A DNA stretch of 64,000 nt from Ardenticatenales bacterium (GTDB lineage Bacteria; Chloroflexota; Anaerolineae; Ardenticatenales; Ardenticatenaceae). The DNA is taken from positions 62,001 through 126,000 of the forward strand of contig JACKAZ010000001.1 in NCBI GenBank assembly GCA_020634795.1. Reading direction: 5' to 3'. Both the position numbers and the translations under genes were made by a program. The notes under the pieces are model-generated. The model saw only the letters and a list, made by a program, of their open reading frames with translations. It had not been told where the DNA came from and did not search any database. Positions 25,004 through 33,727 of this stretch are shown piece after piece; within the stretch, counting starts at the first letter, position 1, and every line of letters begins with the position of its first letter.

Positions 25004-27580
25004 ATGAACATCAACCGATTCACACAGAAAGCACAGGAAGCGCTGGTGCAGGCGCAGCAGATCGCGCAGCAAAACCAGCAACATGAGATTCACCCGCTCC
25101 ACCTGCTGCTGGCGCTGCTGGCCCAAAACGAGGGCATCGTGCCGCAGGTGCTGTCGCGCATGGGGGCGGACGTGGCGCAGATGCAGCGCGAGACGCAGAG
25201 CGCCATCGACAGGCTGCCCAAAGTCAGCGGCAGCACGGGCGAGCCGAGCATCAACCGCACGCTGCGTGCCACGCTGGTCGGGGCGCACGACGAGCTGCAA
25301 CCCTTCGGCGACCAATACGTCAGCACCGAGCACCTGCTGCTGGCGCTGATCCAGCATGGCGAGCCGCGTACGCACGAGATTTTGCAACGTCACAACATCA
25401 CGCGCGACCGAGTGCTGGAGGCGCTGCAGACGATCCGTGGCGCGACGCGCGTCACCTCGCAGAGCCCCGAAGGGACCTACGATGCGCTCGGCCAATACGG
25501 CCAAGATCTGACGGCGCTGGCGCGGGCCGGCAAGCTCGATCCGGTGATCGGGCGGGACGAAGAAATCCGGCGCGTCATCCAGATTCTGGCGCGGCGCACC
25601 AAGAACAACCCCGTGCTGATCGGCGAGCCGGGCGTTGGCAAGACCGCGATCGTCGAAGGGCTGGCGCTGCGCATCGTCCGCGAGGATGTCCCGGAATCGC
25701 TGCGCAACAAACAGCTCATCATGCTCGACCTCGGTTCGATGGTGGCGGGGGCCAAATATCGGGGTGAGTTCGAGGAGCGGCTGAAGGCCGTCCTCAACGA
25801 GGTGAAGGAGTCGGATGGCGGCATCGTTCTCTTCATCGACGAGCTGCACACCATCGTGGGGGCGGGCGCGGCCGAAGGCGCGATGGACGCGGGCAACATG
25901 CTCAAGCCGATGCTGGCGCGTGGCGAGCTGCACACTATCGGCGCGACGACGCTCGACGAGTACCGCAAACATATCGAGAAGGATGCCGCATTGGAGCGGC
26001 GCTTCCAACCGGTCTTCGTGGCGGAACCCACGGTCGAGGACACGGTCTCGATTCTGAGAGGGCTGAAGGAGCGGTACGAGGTCCACCACGGTGTCCGCAT
26101 CACCGATGGCGCAGTGATCGCCGCCGCCACGCTCTCGGATCGCTACATCTCCGACCGCTTTTTGCCCGACAAGGCGATCGACCTGCTGGACGAAGCGGCC
26201 AGCAGGCTGCGGATGGAGATCACCTCCGACCCCGCCGAACTGGACGCGCTCAAGCGTGAGCTGCTGCAGCTCCAGATCGAGCGGGAGGCGCTGAAGCAGG
26301 AGCGAGACAGTGCTTCGCGGACCCGGCTGGAGAGCATGGAGGCGGAGATCAAGGGCGTCCAGGAACAGCTCGACGCATTGACGGCGCGCATCGAGGCGGA
26401 GCGCGGCACGATCCAGAAGCTGGCCGAGGTCAAGGAGCAGATCGAGCAGGTGCAGTACCAGATCGAAAATGCGCAGCGCACCAATGATTTCGAAACCGCC
26501 TCCCGCTTGCAGTACGGAACGCTGCTGGAGCTGCGTCGCCAGCAGGAGCAGCTCGAGGCGGATGCGGCGGCGCGTCAGGCGTCGGGCGAGATGCTGTTGC
26601 AAGAAGAGGTGACCGCCGACCAGATTGCCGAAACGGTCAGCCGCTGGACGGGCATTCCCGTCTCGAAGCTGATGGAGGGCGAGGTCGAGAAGCTGATCAC
26701 GCTGGACGATCGGCTCCACGACCGGGTCATCGGCCAAGACGAGGCGGTGGCCGCGGTCGCCAACGCCGTGCGCCGTTCGCGCGCAGGCCTGCAAGACCCC
26801 AATCGCCCCATCGGCTCCTTCCTTTTCTTGGGGCCGACCGGCGTCGGCAAAACCGAGCTGGCCCGCGCCCTAGCCGAGCAGCTCTTCGACGATTCGGACG
26901 CCATCGTGCGGATCGACATGAGCGAATATCAAGAGCGCCACACCGTCGCCCGCCTAATTGGTGCGCCACCGGGCTACGTCGGCTTCGAAGAAGGGGGGCA
27001 GCTTACCGAGGCAGTGCGCCGCCGGCCGTACAGCGTGGTGCTCTTTGATGAGATCGAAAAGGCCCACGGCGAGGTCTTTAACGTGCTGCTGCAGGTGTTG
27101 GATGATGGGCGGCTGACCGATTCGCAGGGACGGGCGGTCAACTTCAAGAATACGATCATCATCATGACCTCCAACCTCGGATCCCACTACATCCAAGAGA
27201 TGGGGATTGACGAGGCACGGGACGAGGTACTGGCCGAGCTGCGGGAGCATTTCCGCCCCGAATTCTTGAATCGCATCGACGAGATCGTCATCTTCCACGC
27301 CCTGTCGCGGGACGATTTGGTCAAGATCGTCGACATCCAGCTCGAACATCTGCGCCGCCTGCTGGACGGGCAGAAGATGTCGTTGGAGATGAGCGAGGCG
27401 GCCAAGAACCAACTGGCCGACGAGGGCTTCGATCCGGCCTACGGTGCACGGCCGCTCAAGCGGGTGATCCAGCGCCGCATCCAGAACCCGCTGGCGATGG
27501 CGATGCTCGAAGGCAAATTCAACGAGGGCGACAGGGTGCATATCGATGTGCGGGACGGCGACTTCGTCTTTGAGCGTTGA
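25004..27580 (+). CDS. clpB: ATP-dependent disaggregase ClpB
   Basis: An 858-aa Hsp100 chaperone that, with DnaK, pulls proteins out of aggregates. The N-domain (1-145) carries the two Clp repeats. AAA-1 has Walker A GEPGVGKT (about 206-213) and Walker B VLFIDELHTIVGAGAAEGAM. A coiled-coil middle domain rich in Glu/Gln lies at about 400-530. AAA-2 has GPTGVGKTELARALAE (about 609) and VLFDEIEKAH, ending in the small domain RPLKRVIQRRIQNPLA. Length and the M-domain separate it from ClpA/ClpC. It starts NINRFTQKAQEALV, as in the family. Single gene; no clear heat-shock operator is seen in the 360 nt upstream. Confidence 0.97.
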   Translation: MNINRFTQKAQEALVQAQQIAQQNQQHEIHPLHLLLALLAQNEGIVPQVLSRMGADVAQMQRETQSAIDRLPKVSGSTGEPSINRTLRATLVGAHDELQPFGDQYVSTEHLLLALIQHGEPRTHEILQRHNITRDRVLEALQTIRGATRVTSQSPEGTYDALGQYGQDLTALARAGKLDPVIGRDEEIRRVIQILARRTKNNPVLIGEPGVGKTAIVEGLALRIVREDVPESLRNKQLIMLDLGSMVAGAKYRGEFEERLKAVLNEVKESDGGIVLFIDELHTIVGAGAAEGAMDAGNMLKPMLARGELHTIGATTLDEYRKHIEKDAALERRFQPVFVAEPTVEDTVSILRGLKERYEVHHGVRITDGAVIAAATLSDRYISDRFLPDKAIDLLDEAASRLRMEITSDPAELDALKRELLQLQIEREALKQERDSASRTRLESMEAEIKGVQEQLDALTARIEAERGTIQKLAEVKEQIEQVQYQIENAQRTNDFETASRLQYGTLLELRRQQEQLEADAAARQASGEMLLQEEVTADQIAETVSRWTGIPVSKLMEGEVEKLITLDDRLHDRVIGQDEAVAAVANAVRRSRAGLQDPNRPIGSFLFLGPTGVGKTELARALAEQLFDDSDAIVRIDMSEYQERHTVARLIGAPPGYVGFEEGGQLTEAVRRRPYSVVLFDEIEKAHGEVFNVLLQVLDDGRLTDSQGRAVNFKNTIIIMTSNLGSHYIQEMGIDEARDEVLAELREHFRPEFLNRIDEIVIFHALSRDDLVKIVDIQLEHLRRLLDGQKMSLEMSEAAKNQLADEGFDPAYGARPLKRVIQRRIQNPLAMAMLEGKFNEGDRVHIDVRDGDFVFER

Positions 27581-27924
27581 CGCGCGTCGAGTCAAACGAG
27601 GAAGGGGCGAATGGCGATGGGATGCATCGCCAGCTACATTGCACGCCGTCGCAAGTCGCCGTCAGGGTTCAAGGGAATCCGCAATGCCGTGCCTTGCCTC
27701 AGCACTGGCGATCAGCGGCGGCGGGCGACGGCGTGACCCTCTGCCCTTTCCGCCGCAAACGGCGCGGCTCCCTTCCCGCTTCGCGTCCCGGATATCGGGA
27801 GAAAGGGGCTGTAGGAGAGGATGGTGTAGAAGCTGCCTCCGGCAAGAAGCGGGTCCGAGCTGTGCGCGATTCGAAATTTCATACCTGCCATCAAATGCTG
27901 ATCAACAACTTCTGACAAGAGACC
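27581..27924. other. intergenic region, no feature recognised
   Basis: This 344-nt stretch between clpB and a lower-GC gene contains several short open frames that are not credible genes. I see no promoter consensus, RNA gene or strong repeat. Confidence 0.4.
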
Positions 27925-28386
27925 ATGAGTTCCAAGGCGATACTCGATGCACTACTGACGCAGTACAAAGCGCAGCCAGCCTCCGCTGGCTATATTGATG
28001 TTATCGTGATGCGGGAGAACTATCGTCCCTTCGCAGAAGCGTTGCTAAAGAATGGCTTTATGATCGAAGCAATAACATGGTGGGAGTACATTCCAAACTT
28101 CGGTTCGCGCCCCCGATATGGCATGGGTGGGCCGAAAAGCAAATTCTACACGGGCTGGTTCGCAGAAATCTGTTTCGGGGATGATGAGATTCAACTTGCC
28201 CCTGACCCCGCCATCATTTTGAAGCAAATTGTCGATCTCGTGGAAAACAAAAGGCTGGATATGCACGATTTTGTCATCACCTATCGAACAACCCCATCGC
28301 TCACAGCGGCATTTTGGCTAGATGTTGACGACCGTTGGGAGAACGTTCAGTATTCGATGGACGGGATGACAGATTCCATCGCATAA
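27925..28386 (+). CDS. hypothetical protein of lower GC content
   Basis: A 153-aa protein with no family I recognise. It has aromatic-rich stretches (AITWWEYIPNFGSRPRYGMGG; KFYTGWFAEICFGDDEIQL) and no signal or membrane segment, so it is probably soluble and cytoplasmic. Codon use is visibly more AT-rich than its neighbours (several AAA, ATT and TTT codons), and it is flanked by repeat-rich intergenic DNA on its right, which suggests recent acquisition. The ribosome site is weak (AAGAGA). It could be an immunity-type or accessory protein, but this is a guess. Confidence 0.6.
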   Translation: MSSKAILDALLTQYKAQPASAGYIDVIVMRENYRPFAEALLKNGFMIEAITWWEYIPNFGSRPRYGMGGPKSKFYTGWFAEICFGDDEIQLAPDPAIILKQIVDLVENKRLDMHDFVITYRTTPSLTAAFWLDVDDRWENVQYSMDGMTDSIA

Positions 28387-28732
28387 AGCTGACTACCCTT
28401 AACTGGCGAATGGCGAATAGCGAATGGGATCATCGCCCTGTCCATTGTTTGATCGCTGTATTGCCCTGCTGCCCATGCCCCATGATGGCGAATGGTGAAT
28501 AGCGAATGGGACCACTGCCCTACCATTGCTTGATCGCTGTATTGCATTGCATCCCATGCACCATGCACCATGCACCATCATGGCGAATAGCGAATGGGCA
28601 CATCGCTCAATCACCGAATTGCACGGTAACCTTTGCCCCTTGCCCCTTGCACCAAACGGCATGGCAACAGCAACAAACTAAAGAAACCAACCTCGCCCCT
28701 GAGACCCCAAACACCCAACAGAAAGGCCCCCA
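28387..28732. repeat. 82-88-bp direct repeats with GAATAGCGAATGGG core
   Basis: Three copies, the last shortened, begin near 28415, 28497 and 28585, each with the core GAATAGCGAATGGG. The first two share GATCGCTGTATTGC downstream and TACCATTGCTTGATC-like text between. The second copy ends in three tandem TGCACCA heptads (28556-28578). No coding frame is convincing here. Confidence 0.8.
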
Positions 28733-30112
28733 ATGCCCCTCCGAATCACGTCGTACGGTGCCGCTGGCATGGTCACCGGCTCCGCCCATCTCGTTGAACT
28801 GGACAACGCCAAACTGCTGATCGACTGCGGTCTCTTCCAGGGGCCGCCGGACGTGCGCGACCTGAACCAAGAGCCGCTCGGCTTCGACCCGGACGAGGTG
28901 GATGCGGTGCTGCTGACCCACGGTCACACCGATCATGTGGGCCGGATGCCGCTGCTGGTGCAGCAGGGCTACGACGGCCCGATCTACACCACCCGCGCCA
29001 CCCGCGATGTCGCACGACTGATCTTGGTCGATGGGGCACGCATCCAAGCCGAAGATTATCGCCGCCGTCGCCGCCGCGCGGGCGACGATGAGGGCGATAT
29101 CCCGCCACCACTCTACACCGAGCAAGATGTCTACGAGACGCTCGACCTGATCGTGCCGATCCGCATGGACGAGATGTTCAAGGTGATGGGCGTGGAAGTG
29201 ACCTTCAGACATGTCGGCCACATTTTGGGTTCGGCCTACATCGCGCTGAAGGGGCAAAATCATCGGCTGGTGGCGAGCGGCGACATCGGCCACTGGGGAC
29301 CGCACGTGGTACCGGATCCGCAGCTGCCCGACGAGGCCGATGTGATGCTGCTCGAAAGCACCTACGGCGATACGATCCACCCGCCGATGAGTGAAGCCAC
29401 CGCCTCGTTGATCGACATCATCCACCGGACGGTGCGGGCGGGCGGCAATGTGCTGATCCCCTCCTTCGCATTGGAACGGACGCAGGATGTCTTGCACCAG
29501 CTCCGTATCGCCAACGACCAACGCCGGTTGCCGAACGACATCAAGGTCTTCCTCGATTCGCCGCTGGGTATCCGCTTCACCCAGCTCTACCGCCGCTATC
29601 CCGAACAGTTGAGCGACACGGTTCAGAACTACCTGCGGCAGGGCGAAAGTCCTTTCCGCTGGGGCAACGTTCACTTCACGATTGCTTCGCGCGATTCTTA
29701 TGCGATCAACGATCAGAACAAGGGCGCGGTCATCATGGCGGGCAGCGGCATGGCGACGGGTGGTCGCATTCTGCGCCACCTAAAAGAGAACTTGGAGCGG
29801 GAGGAAAGCGCGGTGGTCTTCGTGGGCTACCAAGCAGAAGGGACGTTGGGCCGCCAGTTGGTCGAGGGGGCCGACGAGGTCGAGATCGACGGCGAGCCGT
29901 TCAAGGTGCGGGCCGAGATCCACGAGATCGACGGCTTTAGTGCCCACGCCGATCAACGGGGGCTGTCGAAGTGGGCGGCAGCGGCAGGCAACCCCCAGAT
30001 CCAACTGATTCACGGCGAGCCGGAGGTGGCGGCGGTGTTGCAGGCGTATCTCCAGGAAAATCACGGGCTAACCGCAGTGGTCTCCGACCTAGCAAAAGCG
30101 TACGATTTCTAG
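28733..30112 (+). CDS. beta-CASP metallo-beta-lactamase RNA nuclease family protein
   Basis: A 459-aa protein of the metallo-beta-lactamase fold with beta-CASP and RNA-specificity domains, related to CPSF-73-type ribonucleases. The zinc motif HGHTDHVGRMP lies near residue 63. Later metal-binding histidines occur in FRHVGHILGSAYI (near residue 160); ASGDIGHWG gives motif 3-4 and LLESTYGD the beta-CASP start. The C-terminal HEIDGFSAHADQRGL is the Zn motif of the RMMBL domain. It probably processes or degrades RNA in the cytoplasm. It is a single gene with a strong terminator. Confidence 0.9.
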   Translation: MPLRITSYGAAGMVTGSAHLVELDNAKLLIDCGLFQGPPDVRDLNQEPLGFDPDEVDAVLLTHGHTDHVGRMPLLVQQGYDGPIYTTRATRDVARLILVDGARIQAEDYRRRRRRAGDDEGDIPPPLYTEQDVYETLDLIVPIRMDEMFKVMGVEVTFRHVGHILGSAYIALKGQNHRLVASGDIGHWGPHVVPDPQLPDEADVMLLESTYGDTIHPPMSEATASLIDIIHRTVRAGGNVLIPSFALERTQDVLHQLRIANDQRRLPNDIKVFLDSPLGIRFTQLYRRYPEQLSDTVQNYLRQGESPFRWGNVHFTIASRDSYAINDQNKGAVIMAGSGMATGGRILRHLKENLEREESAVVFVGYQAEGTLGRQLVEGADEVEIDGEPFKVRAEIHEIDGFSAHADQRGLSKWAAAAGNPQIQLIHGEPEVAAVLQAYLQENHGLTAVVSDLAKAYDF

Positions 30113-30153
30113 CCGCCCATCGGTCCCCCGCGCGAACAAAACGGAATAGACAG

Positions 30154-30184
30154 AGACGCACGGTGAATCGCCGTGCGTCTTTTC
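30154..30184 (+). terminator. rho-independent terminator after the beta-CASP gene
   Basis: Perfect 10-bp stem AGACGCACGG/CCGTGCGTCT with a 7-nt loop, followed by TTTCT. Confidence 0.88.
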
Positions 30185-30239
30185 TGATGAGTGGCATCAA
30201 AACAACAGTGACGTATGGCATCGGATGACCCATAGCCGA

Positions 30240-30298
30240 TTGACAATCGCAACCACCTTGCTAATATATGCGTAAGCATATATATGAAAACTCATATA
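30240..30298 (+). promoter_or_regulatory. padR promoter with two operator palindromes
   Basis: TTGACA (30240-30245), 16 bp, then TAATAT (30262-30267). The -10 overlaps a perfect 8-bp-arm palindrome ATATATGC-GTAA-GCATATAT (30264-30283). A second palindrome TATATGA-AAAC-TCATATA (30281-30298) overlaps it and abuts the AAGGAGGTGG ribosome site. The arrangement fits repression by the PadR protein encoded next. Confidence 0.78.
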
Positions 30299-30308
30299 AG
30301 GAGGTGGA

Positions 30309-30884
30309 ATGTCGCTCAAACATGCCCTACTGGGCTTCTTGAACTATCACCCCTATACGGGGTACGACTTGAAAGCCATCTTCGATCGCTCTGTTCAACA
30401 TTTCTGGGCGGCCGACCAAAGCCAGATCTACCGTACGCTCGGCCAGATTGCGGAAGCGGGATGGGCCGAGATCGAGGTGGTGACACAGACAGAGCGACCC
30501 GACCGCAAGCTCTACCACATCACTGAAGCGGGACGGCGTGAGTTGAAGGCCTGGTTGACGTCGCCCGTGCCGGTGGAGCGACCCCACAGCGCCCCGATGG
30601 TGATGGTCTTCTTTGCGGGGTTGCTTTCGAATGAAGAAGCACTGCCCCTCTTCGAGCAAGCGGTCGCCTACGCGGAGGGCGCGTTGGCGCAGTACGACAC
30701 GGCCCCGGCAGTCATTGCGGAATACCAGCAGGAGATCGGCTCCGAGCGCGAGGCCTACTTTTGGAATCTGACGCTGGAGTTGGGGCGCAAAACGGCCGAA
30801 GCGCAGCTCGCATGGGCGCAGGGGGTGGTTGCCGCGCTCACGTCGGACGAAATCCCGACGGATCAGGAAGGGGCTGCCCCATGA
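30309..30884 (+). CDS. PadR-family transcriptional regulator
   Basis: A 191-aa protein. Residues 1-95 form the PadR winged helix: SLKHALLGFLNYHPYTGYDL, recognition region WAADQSQIYRTLGQIAEAG, and wing RPDRKLYHITEAGRREL. The C-terminal helical part (PADR-C) would dimerise. Its operon includes a membrane protein and a PPOX-like protein; PadR proteins typically repress an adjacent membrane or detoxification gene in response to small hydrophobic ligands. Two palindromes overlap the promoter, so autoregulation is likely. The stop overlaps the next ATG (ATGA). Confidence 0.93.
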   Translation: MSLKHALLGFLNYHPYTGYDLKAIFDRSVQHFWAADQSQIYRTLGQIAEAGWAEIEVVTQTERPDRKLYHITEAGRRELKAWLTSPVPVERPHSAPMVMVFFAGLLSNEEALPLFEQAVAYAEGALAQYDTAPAVIAEYQQEIGSEREAYFWNLTLELGRKTAEAQLAWAQGVVAALTSDEIPTDQEGAAP

Positions 30885-31564
30885 GACTCTGGCAACGGTG
30901 GGTGGCGGCCAACGCGATCAGCGAGATGGTCGGCCTCGGCCTGACCTTTGCCCTGATCGGTGCGATCACCCCGCGATTGGATCGGTTGAGTGGTGCGCTC
31001 CCCATCCTCGCGGCCTTTGTTGTCGCGGTCTTGGCGGGGCTGATCGAGGCGACGGCCGTTGGGTGGGCGCAGTGGAAGGCGATGCGGCCCTGGTTTCCCA
31101 CGATTACCCTCAGCAGTTGGTGGCGCGCCACCGCCATCGGGGCACTGCTCGCCTACATCTTGGGCTATTTGCCCTCGACGTTGATGGCGTTGGGGGCCGA
31201 AACCACTCAAACCACGATGGCGGAACCGCCGCAAGCGGTCGTCCTCTTCTTAGCGGCGGCACTGGGTATGGTGGGCGGCGCGATGCTGGCCTTCGCCCAG
31301 TGGCGAGTGCTCCGTCGCCATATTCGGGGCGCGGCCCTCTGGCTACCGGCCCACATGCTGGCATGGGCGGTCGGGATGCCCCTGATCTTTTGGGGATTGG
31401 ACCGCCTCTTTCTGATGGAGATCGGTCTCCGCTTCGCGCTCGGCCTCGCCGGGTTGCTCTTGCTGACGGGCGCCATCGTGGGCGCGATTCACGGCCTGTT
31501 TCTGGTTCGCATGGTGACGGATAACGTTAAGCAGAAGGGAGTGAAGGCATGGGCAGCCAACTGA
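30881..31564 (+). CDS. membrane protein in the PadR operon
   Basis: A 227-aa protein with about six membrane segments (for example FVVAVLAGLIEATAVGWAQW and LLTGAIVGAIHGLFLVRM) and no motif I can name. The ATG overlaps the PadR stop by 4 nt, and its end overlaps the next gene by 16 nt, so it is probably the principal target of the PadR regulator. It could be a small-molecule exporter or a sensor component, but nothing in the sequence decides this. Confidence 0.78.
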   Translation: MRLWQRWVAANAISEMVGLGLTFALIGAITPRLDRLSGALPILAAFVVAVLAGLIEATAVGWAQWKAMRPWFPTITLSSWWRATAIGALLAYILGYLPSTLMALGAETTQTTMAEPPQAVVLFLAAALGMVGGAMLAFAQWRVLRRHIRGAALWLPAHMLAWAVGMPLIFWGLDRLFLMEIGLRFALGLAGLLLLTGAIVGAIHGLFLVRMVTDNVKQKGVKAWAAN

Positions 31565-32043
31565 CGACTGAGACGGTCTGGCGGGCCTTGGAAAAGGAGC
31601 TGTTCGCGGTACTCGGCATGGTGACCGCGAAGCAGGAGGCGCGGACGGTCGGCATCGTCTATGTTTGCAAGCCGAGCGTGTGGGACAGCAAGCTCTATAT
31701 CGGCACCGGCAAAACGTCGTGGAAGGCGCGCCACATCGGCGCGAACTCGCATGTCTCCATGACGGTGACGCAGCACAAACGCATCCCGTTTATGCCGTGG
31801 ATGAAGATTCCGCCCGCCACGATCACCTTTCATGGGACGGCCCGGCTGATTCCGGCGGCGGAGGTCGAGAGCGACGTGCTTGCCGCGCTCTTCCGTGGTA
31901 TGGTCAAGGATGCGCAGCGTGTGGCCGAGTCGGTCGTCATCGAAGTCACGCCGCAGGGCCACTTCGTCACCTACGGGATCGGCGTCTCGCTGTGGGCGAT
32001 GCGCTCGCCCGAGCAAGCGCGCGGTCGGGTGGCGGTGGGATAG
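31549..32043 (+). CDS. pyridoxamine 5'-phosphate oxidase-like FMN-binding protein
   Basis: A 164-aa split-barrel protein of the PPOX/general-stress family, with the beta strands and basic residues for flavin phosphate contact visible in KLYIGTGKTSWKARHIGANS then HVSMTVTQH. It probably binds FMN or F420 and reduces or oxidises a small molecule. It is the third gene of the PadR operon, starting 16 nt inside the end of the membrane protein gene. It lacks the C-terminal dimerisation tail of true PdxH, so the vitamin B6 pathway is unlikely. Confidence 0.82.
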   Translation: MGSQLTTETVWRALEKELFAVLGMVTAKQEARTVGIVYVCKPSVWDSKLYIGTGKTSWKARHIGANSHVSMTVTQHKRIPFMPWMKIPPATITFHGTARLIPAAEVESDVLAALFRGMVKDAQRVAESVVIEVTPQGHFVTYGIGVSLWAMRSPEQARGRVAVG

Positions 32044-32180
32044 CCGCGCCCTACCACGTTTGACAGCGCGGGGGGCAGCAGCGCACCGCGCAAGGGGGAC
32101 CCCTGCGGACGCCCGCGTGGGGCCATGCGGGGGGTTGGGCCGCACGGTGCCAAGCGTCATTTCAGAACGAAGGAGCAAAG

Positions 32181-32417
32181 ATGGCAGATTTTACGTGGAA
32201 GCAGGGGCAATACCTCGCTTTCATCGACACCTACACCAAACTCAACCGTCAACCGCCCGCCGAAGCAGACTTCCAGCGCTATTTCGGCACGACGCCGCCG
32301 ACGGTGCATCAGATGATCGTCACGCTGCACGAAAAGGGGCTGATCCATCGCACCCCGGGTCAGGCGCGAACGATTCGACTGGCCATTCCGCCCGAAGAGC
32401 TGCCGAAGCTGGACTGA
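32181..32417 (+). CDS. LexA-type winged-helix protein without protease domain
   Basis: A 78-aa protein covering only a DNA-binding fold like the N-terminus of LexA: GQYLAFIDTYTKLNRQPPAE, turn DFQRYFGTTPPTVHQMIVTL, then EKGLIHRTPGQARTIRLA. The Ser/Lys autocleavage domain is absent. It could be a small regulator, or a LexA remnant. AAGGAG lies 6 nt before the ATG. It follows the PPOX gene by 137 nt and is probably a separate transcript. Confidence 0.82.
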   Translation: MADFTWKQGQYLAFIDTYTKLNRQPPAEADFQRYFGTTPPTVHQMIVTLHEKGLIHRTPGQARTIRLAIPPEELPKLD

Positions 32418-32558
32418 GCCGTCGTCGGATCGAAAATGGAGCAGCGTATCACTGATCTAGGTGTAACGTGCGATGCGTATCCATGGCGCGAGCCGCATAT
32501 CCGCAACGCGCCTATCGCTATCTTCCTTGCCAAGTCAGCCGTTCCAAGGCTCGAACGC

Positions 32559-33290
32559 TCAGCGCGCGCCTTGCTGTTCCAATGCGAAGATCGCCTCGGC
32601 CGGATCGTCCCAGCTCACCATATCGACGCCGAGCGTGACAGGGTAGCGGAAATTCGGCTCCCACAGCTCGGCCAGCATCACCCCAATCCCTGCTTCGTGT
32701 AGCGATTCGATGTCGGCGCGGTCGATCAGATCGTACGAGAGCGCGATCATATCCACCTCGGCCCGTTTTGCGACCGCCACCAAGTCGATCACATTCCCCC
32801 GCAGAATCGCTTTGGTGCGGATCGTTGGTGCGTGTCGCTTGGTCCAGAGCAACCCCATGTGGTCCCAGGCGGTCACCATCACCCGTCCTTCTGCCCCCGC
32901 TGCCTGCACTGCCGCCAGCGTTCGCTGAAAGGGGCGCACGCCCTGCCCAAAGCCGTTTTTGATGTCGAGCATCAGGTGGATCTGAGGCTGGGCCATCACC
33001 CAGTCCAGCACCTCGTCCAGACGGGGCGGTGGCGCGGGCAGAATCTCGGGGGGGATGTGGCGCAACGCCTCGGCGGCAACGGAACGCAAAAAGGCCCCGC
33101 CCGGCAGCCGATAGTCGTGGTGGAGAACGGGAACCTCGTCAGCACTGAGCTGTACGTCCACCTCCACGACGTCGGCTCCCGCTTCGGCGGCGGCCAGCAG
33201 CCCGGTCCAAGAATTGGGTGGTGCGATCGCTTGGGCGGTACGGTGGGCTTCAACGAGGATTTTCCCCGTCTCGGCGCGAAGAATCTGCAT
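32559..33290 (-). CDS. glycerophosphodiester phosphodiesterase family protein
   Basis: A 243-aa TIM-barrel phosphodiesterase that would hydrolyse glycerophosphodiesters to glycerol-3-phosphate and an alcohol. The first motif has the catalytic histidine in EAHRTAQAIAPPN and the acidic pair in GADVVEVDVQLSADEVPVLH followed by HDYRL; a third acidic site is in LMLDIKNGFG. The canonical AHRG-x-PENT is altered here (THR and a Pro-Pro-Asn), so activity may differ. No signal peptide is seen, so it is probably cytoplasmic. Single gene. Confidence 0.85.
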   Translation of the reverse strand: MQILRAETGKILVEAHRTAQAIAPPNSWTGLLAAAEAGADVVEVDVQLSADEVPVLHHDYRLPGGAFLRSVAAEALRHIPPEILPAPPPRLDEVLDWVMAQPQIHLMLDIKNGFGQGVRPFQRTLAAVQAAGAEGRVMVTAWDHMGLLWTKRHAPTIRTKAILRGNVIDLVAVAKRAEVDMIALSYDLIDRADIESLHEAGIGVMLAELWEPNFRYPVTLGVDMVSWDDPAEAIFALEQQGAR

Positions 33291-33727
33291 AGCGCTCTCC
33301 TCATGGTTTGGGTCGTCATTCCATCATAGCCACTCGTACGGCCAACGCATAACTGAGCGGCGGGACGGCAACGCAGAACGCACAACGCACAACGCAAAAC
33401 GGGACGCGACGCAGGGGACGATCTTCGTATGACACGACGCTCTTTTAAGCGCCCCACATGGCGGGGCCTTGGGGGTGGGCGTTGCGAGGCACGGGTTTCT
33501 CCCTCGTCTTTCAACAAGGGGGGGGCCATGAGCGGCGCTGGCCGAACACAGCGGCGCGACATTGGGCAATCCGCTGCTATACTCTTGGCCGCTCCCCGTG
33601 ATGGACGCTTCAAGCTTCGGCCTTGGGTGGCCTCCATGCTTCTGCAAGGGGATGAACGACGTCCCTCTCTATCTCTATCTCTATCTGCTGACGGGACTCT
33701 GCCGTTTGATAGCCCGCAAGGATCGTT
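33291..33727. repeat. intergenic region with short simple repeats
   Basis: Contains a decayed run of AACGCA units (33369-33400) and a CTCTAT hexamer run (33663-33690). A GC-rich inverted pair GCCCC/GGGGC lies near 33453. I see no gene; an RBS (AAGGA) for the next lipoprotein is at the right end. Confidence 0.6.

Noticed and set aside
27577..27915. 112-codon frame after clpB
   Set aside because: Overlaps the clpB end, low-complexity start, weak composition and no recognisable domain.
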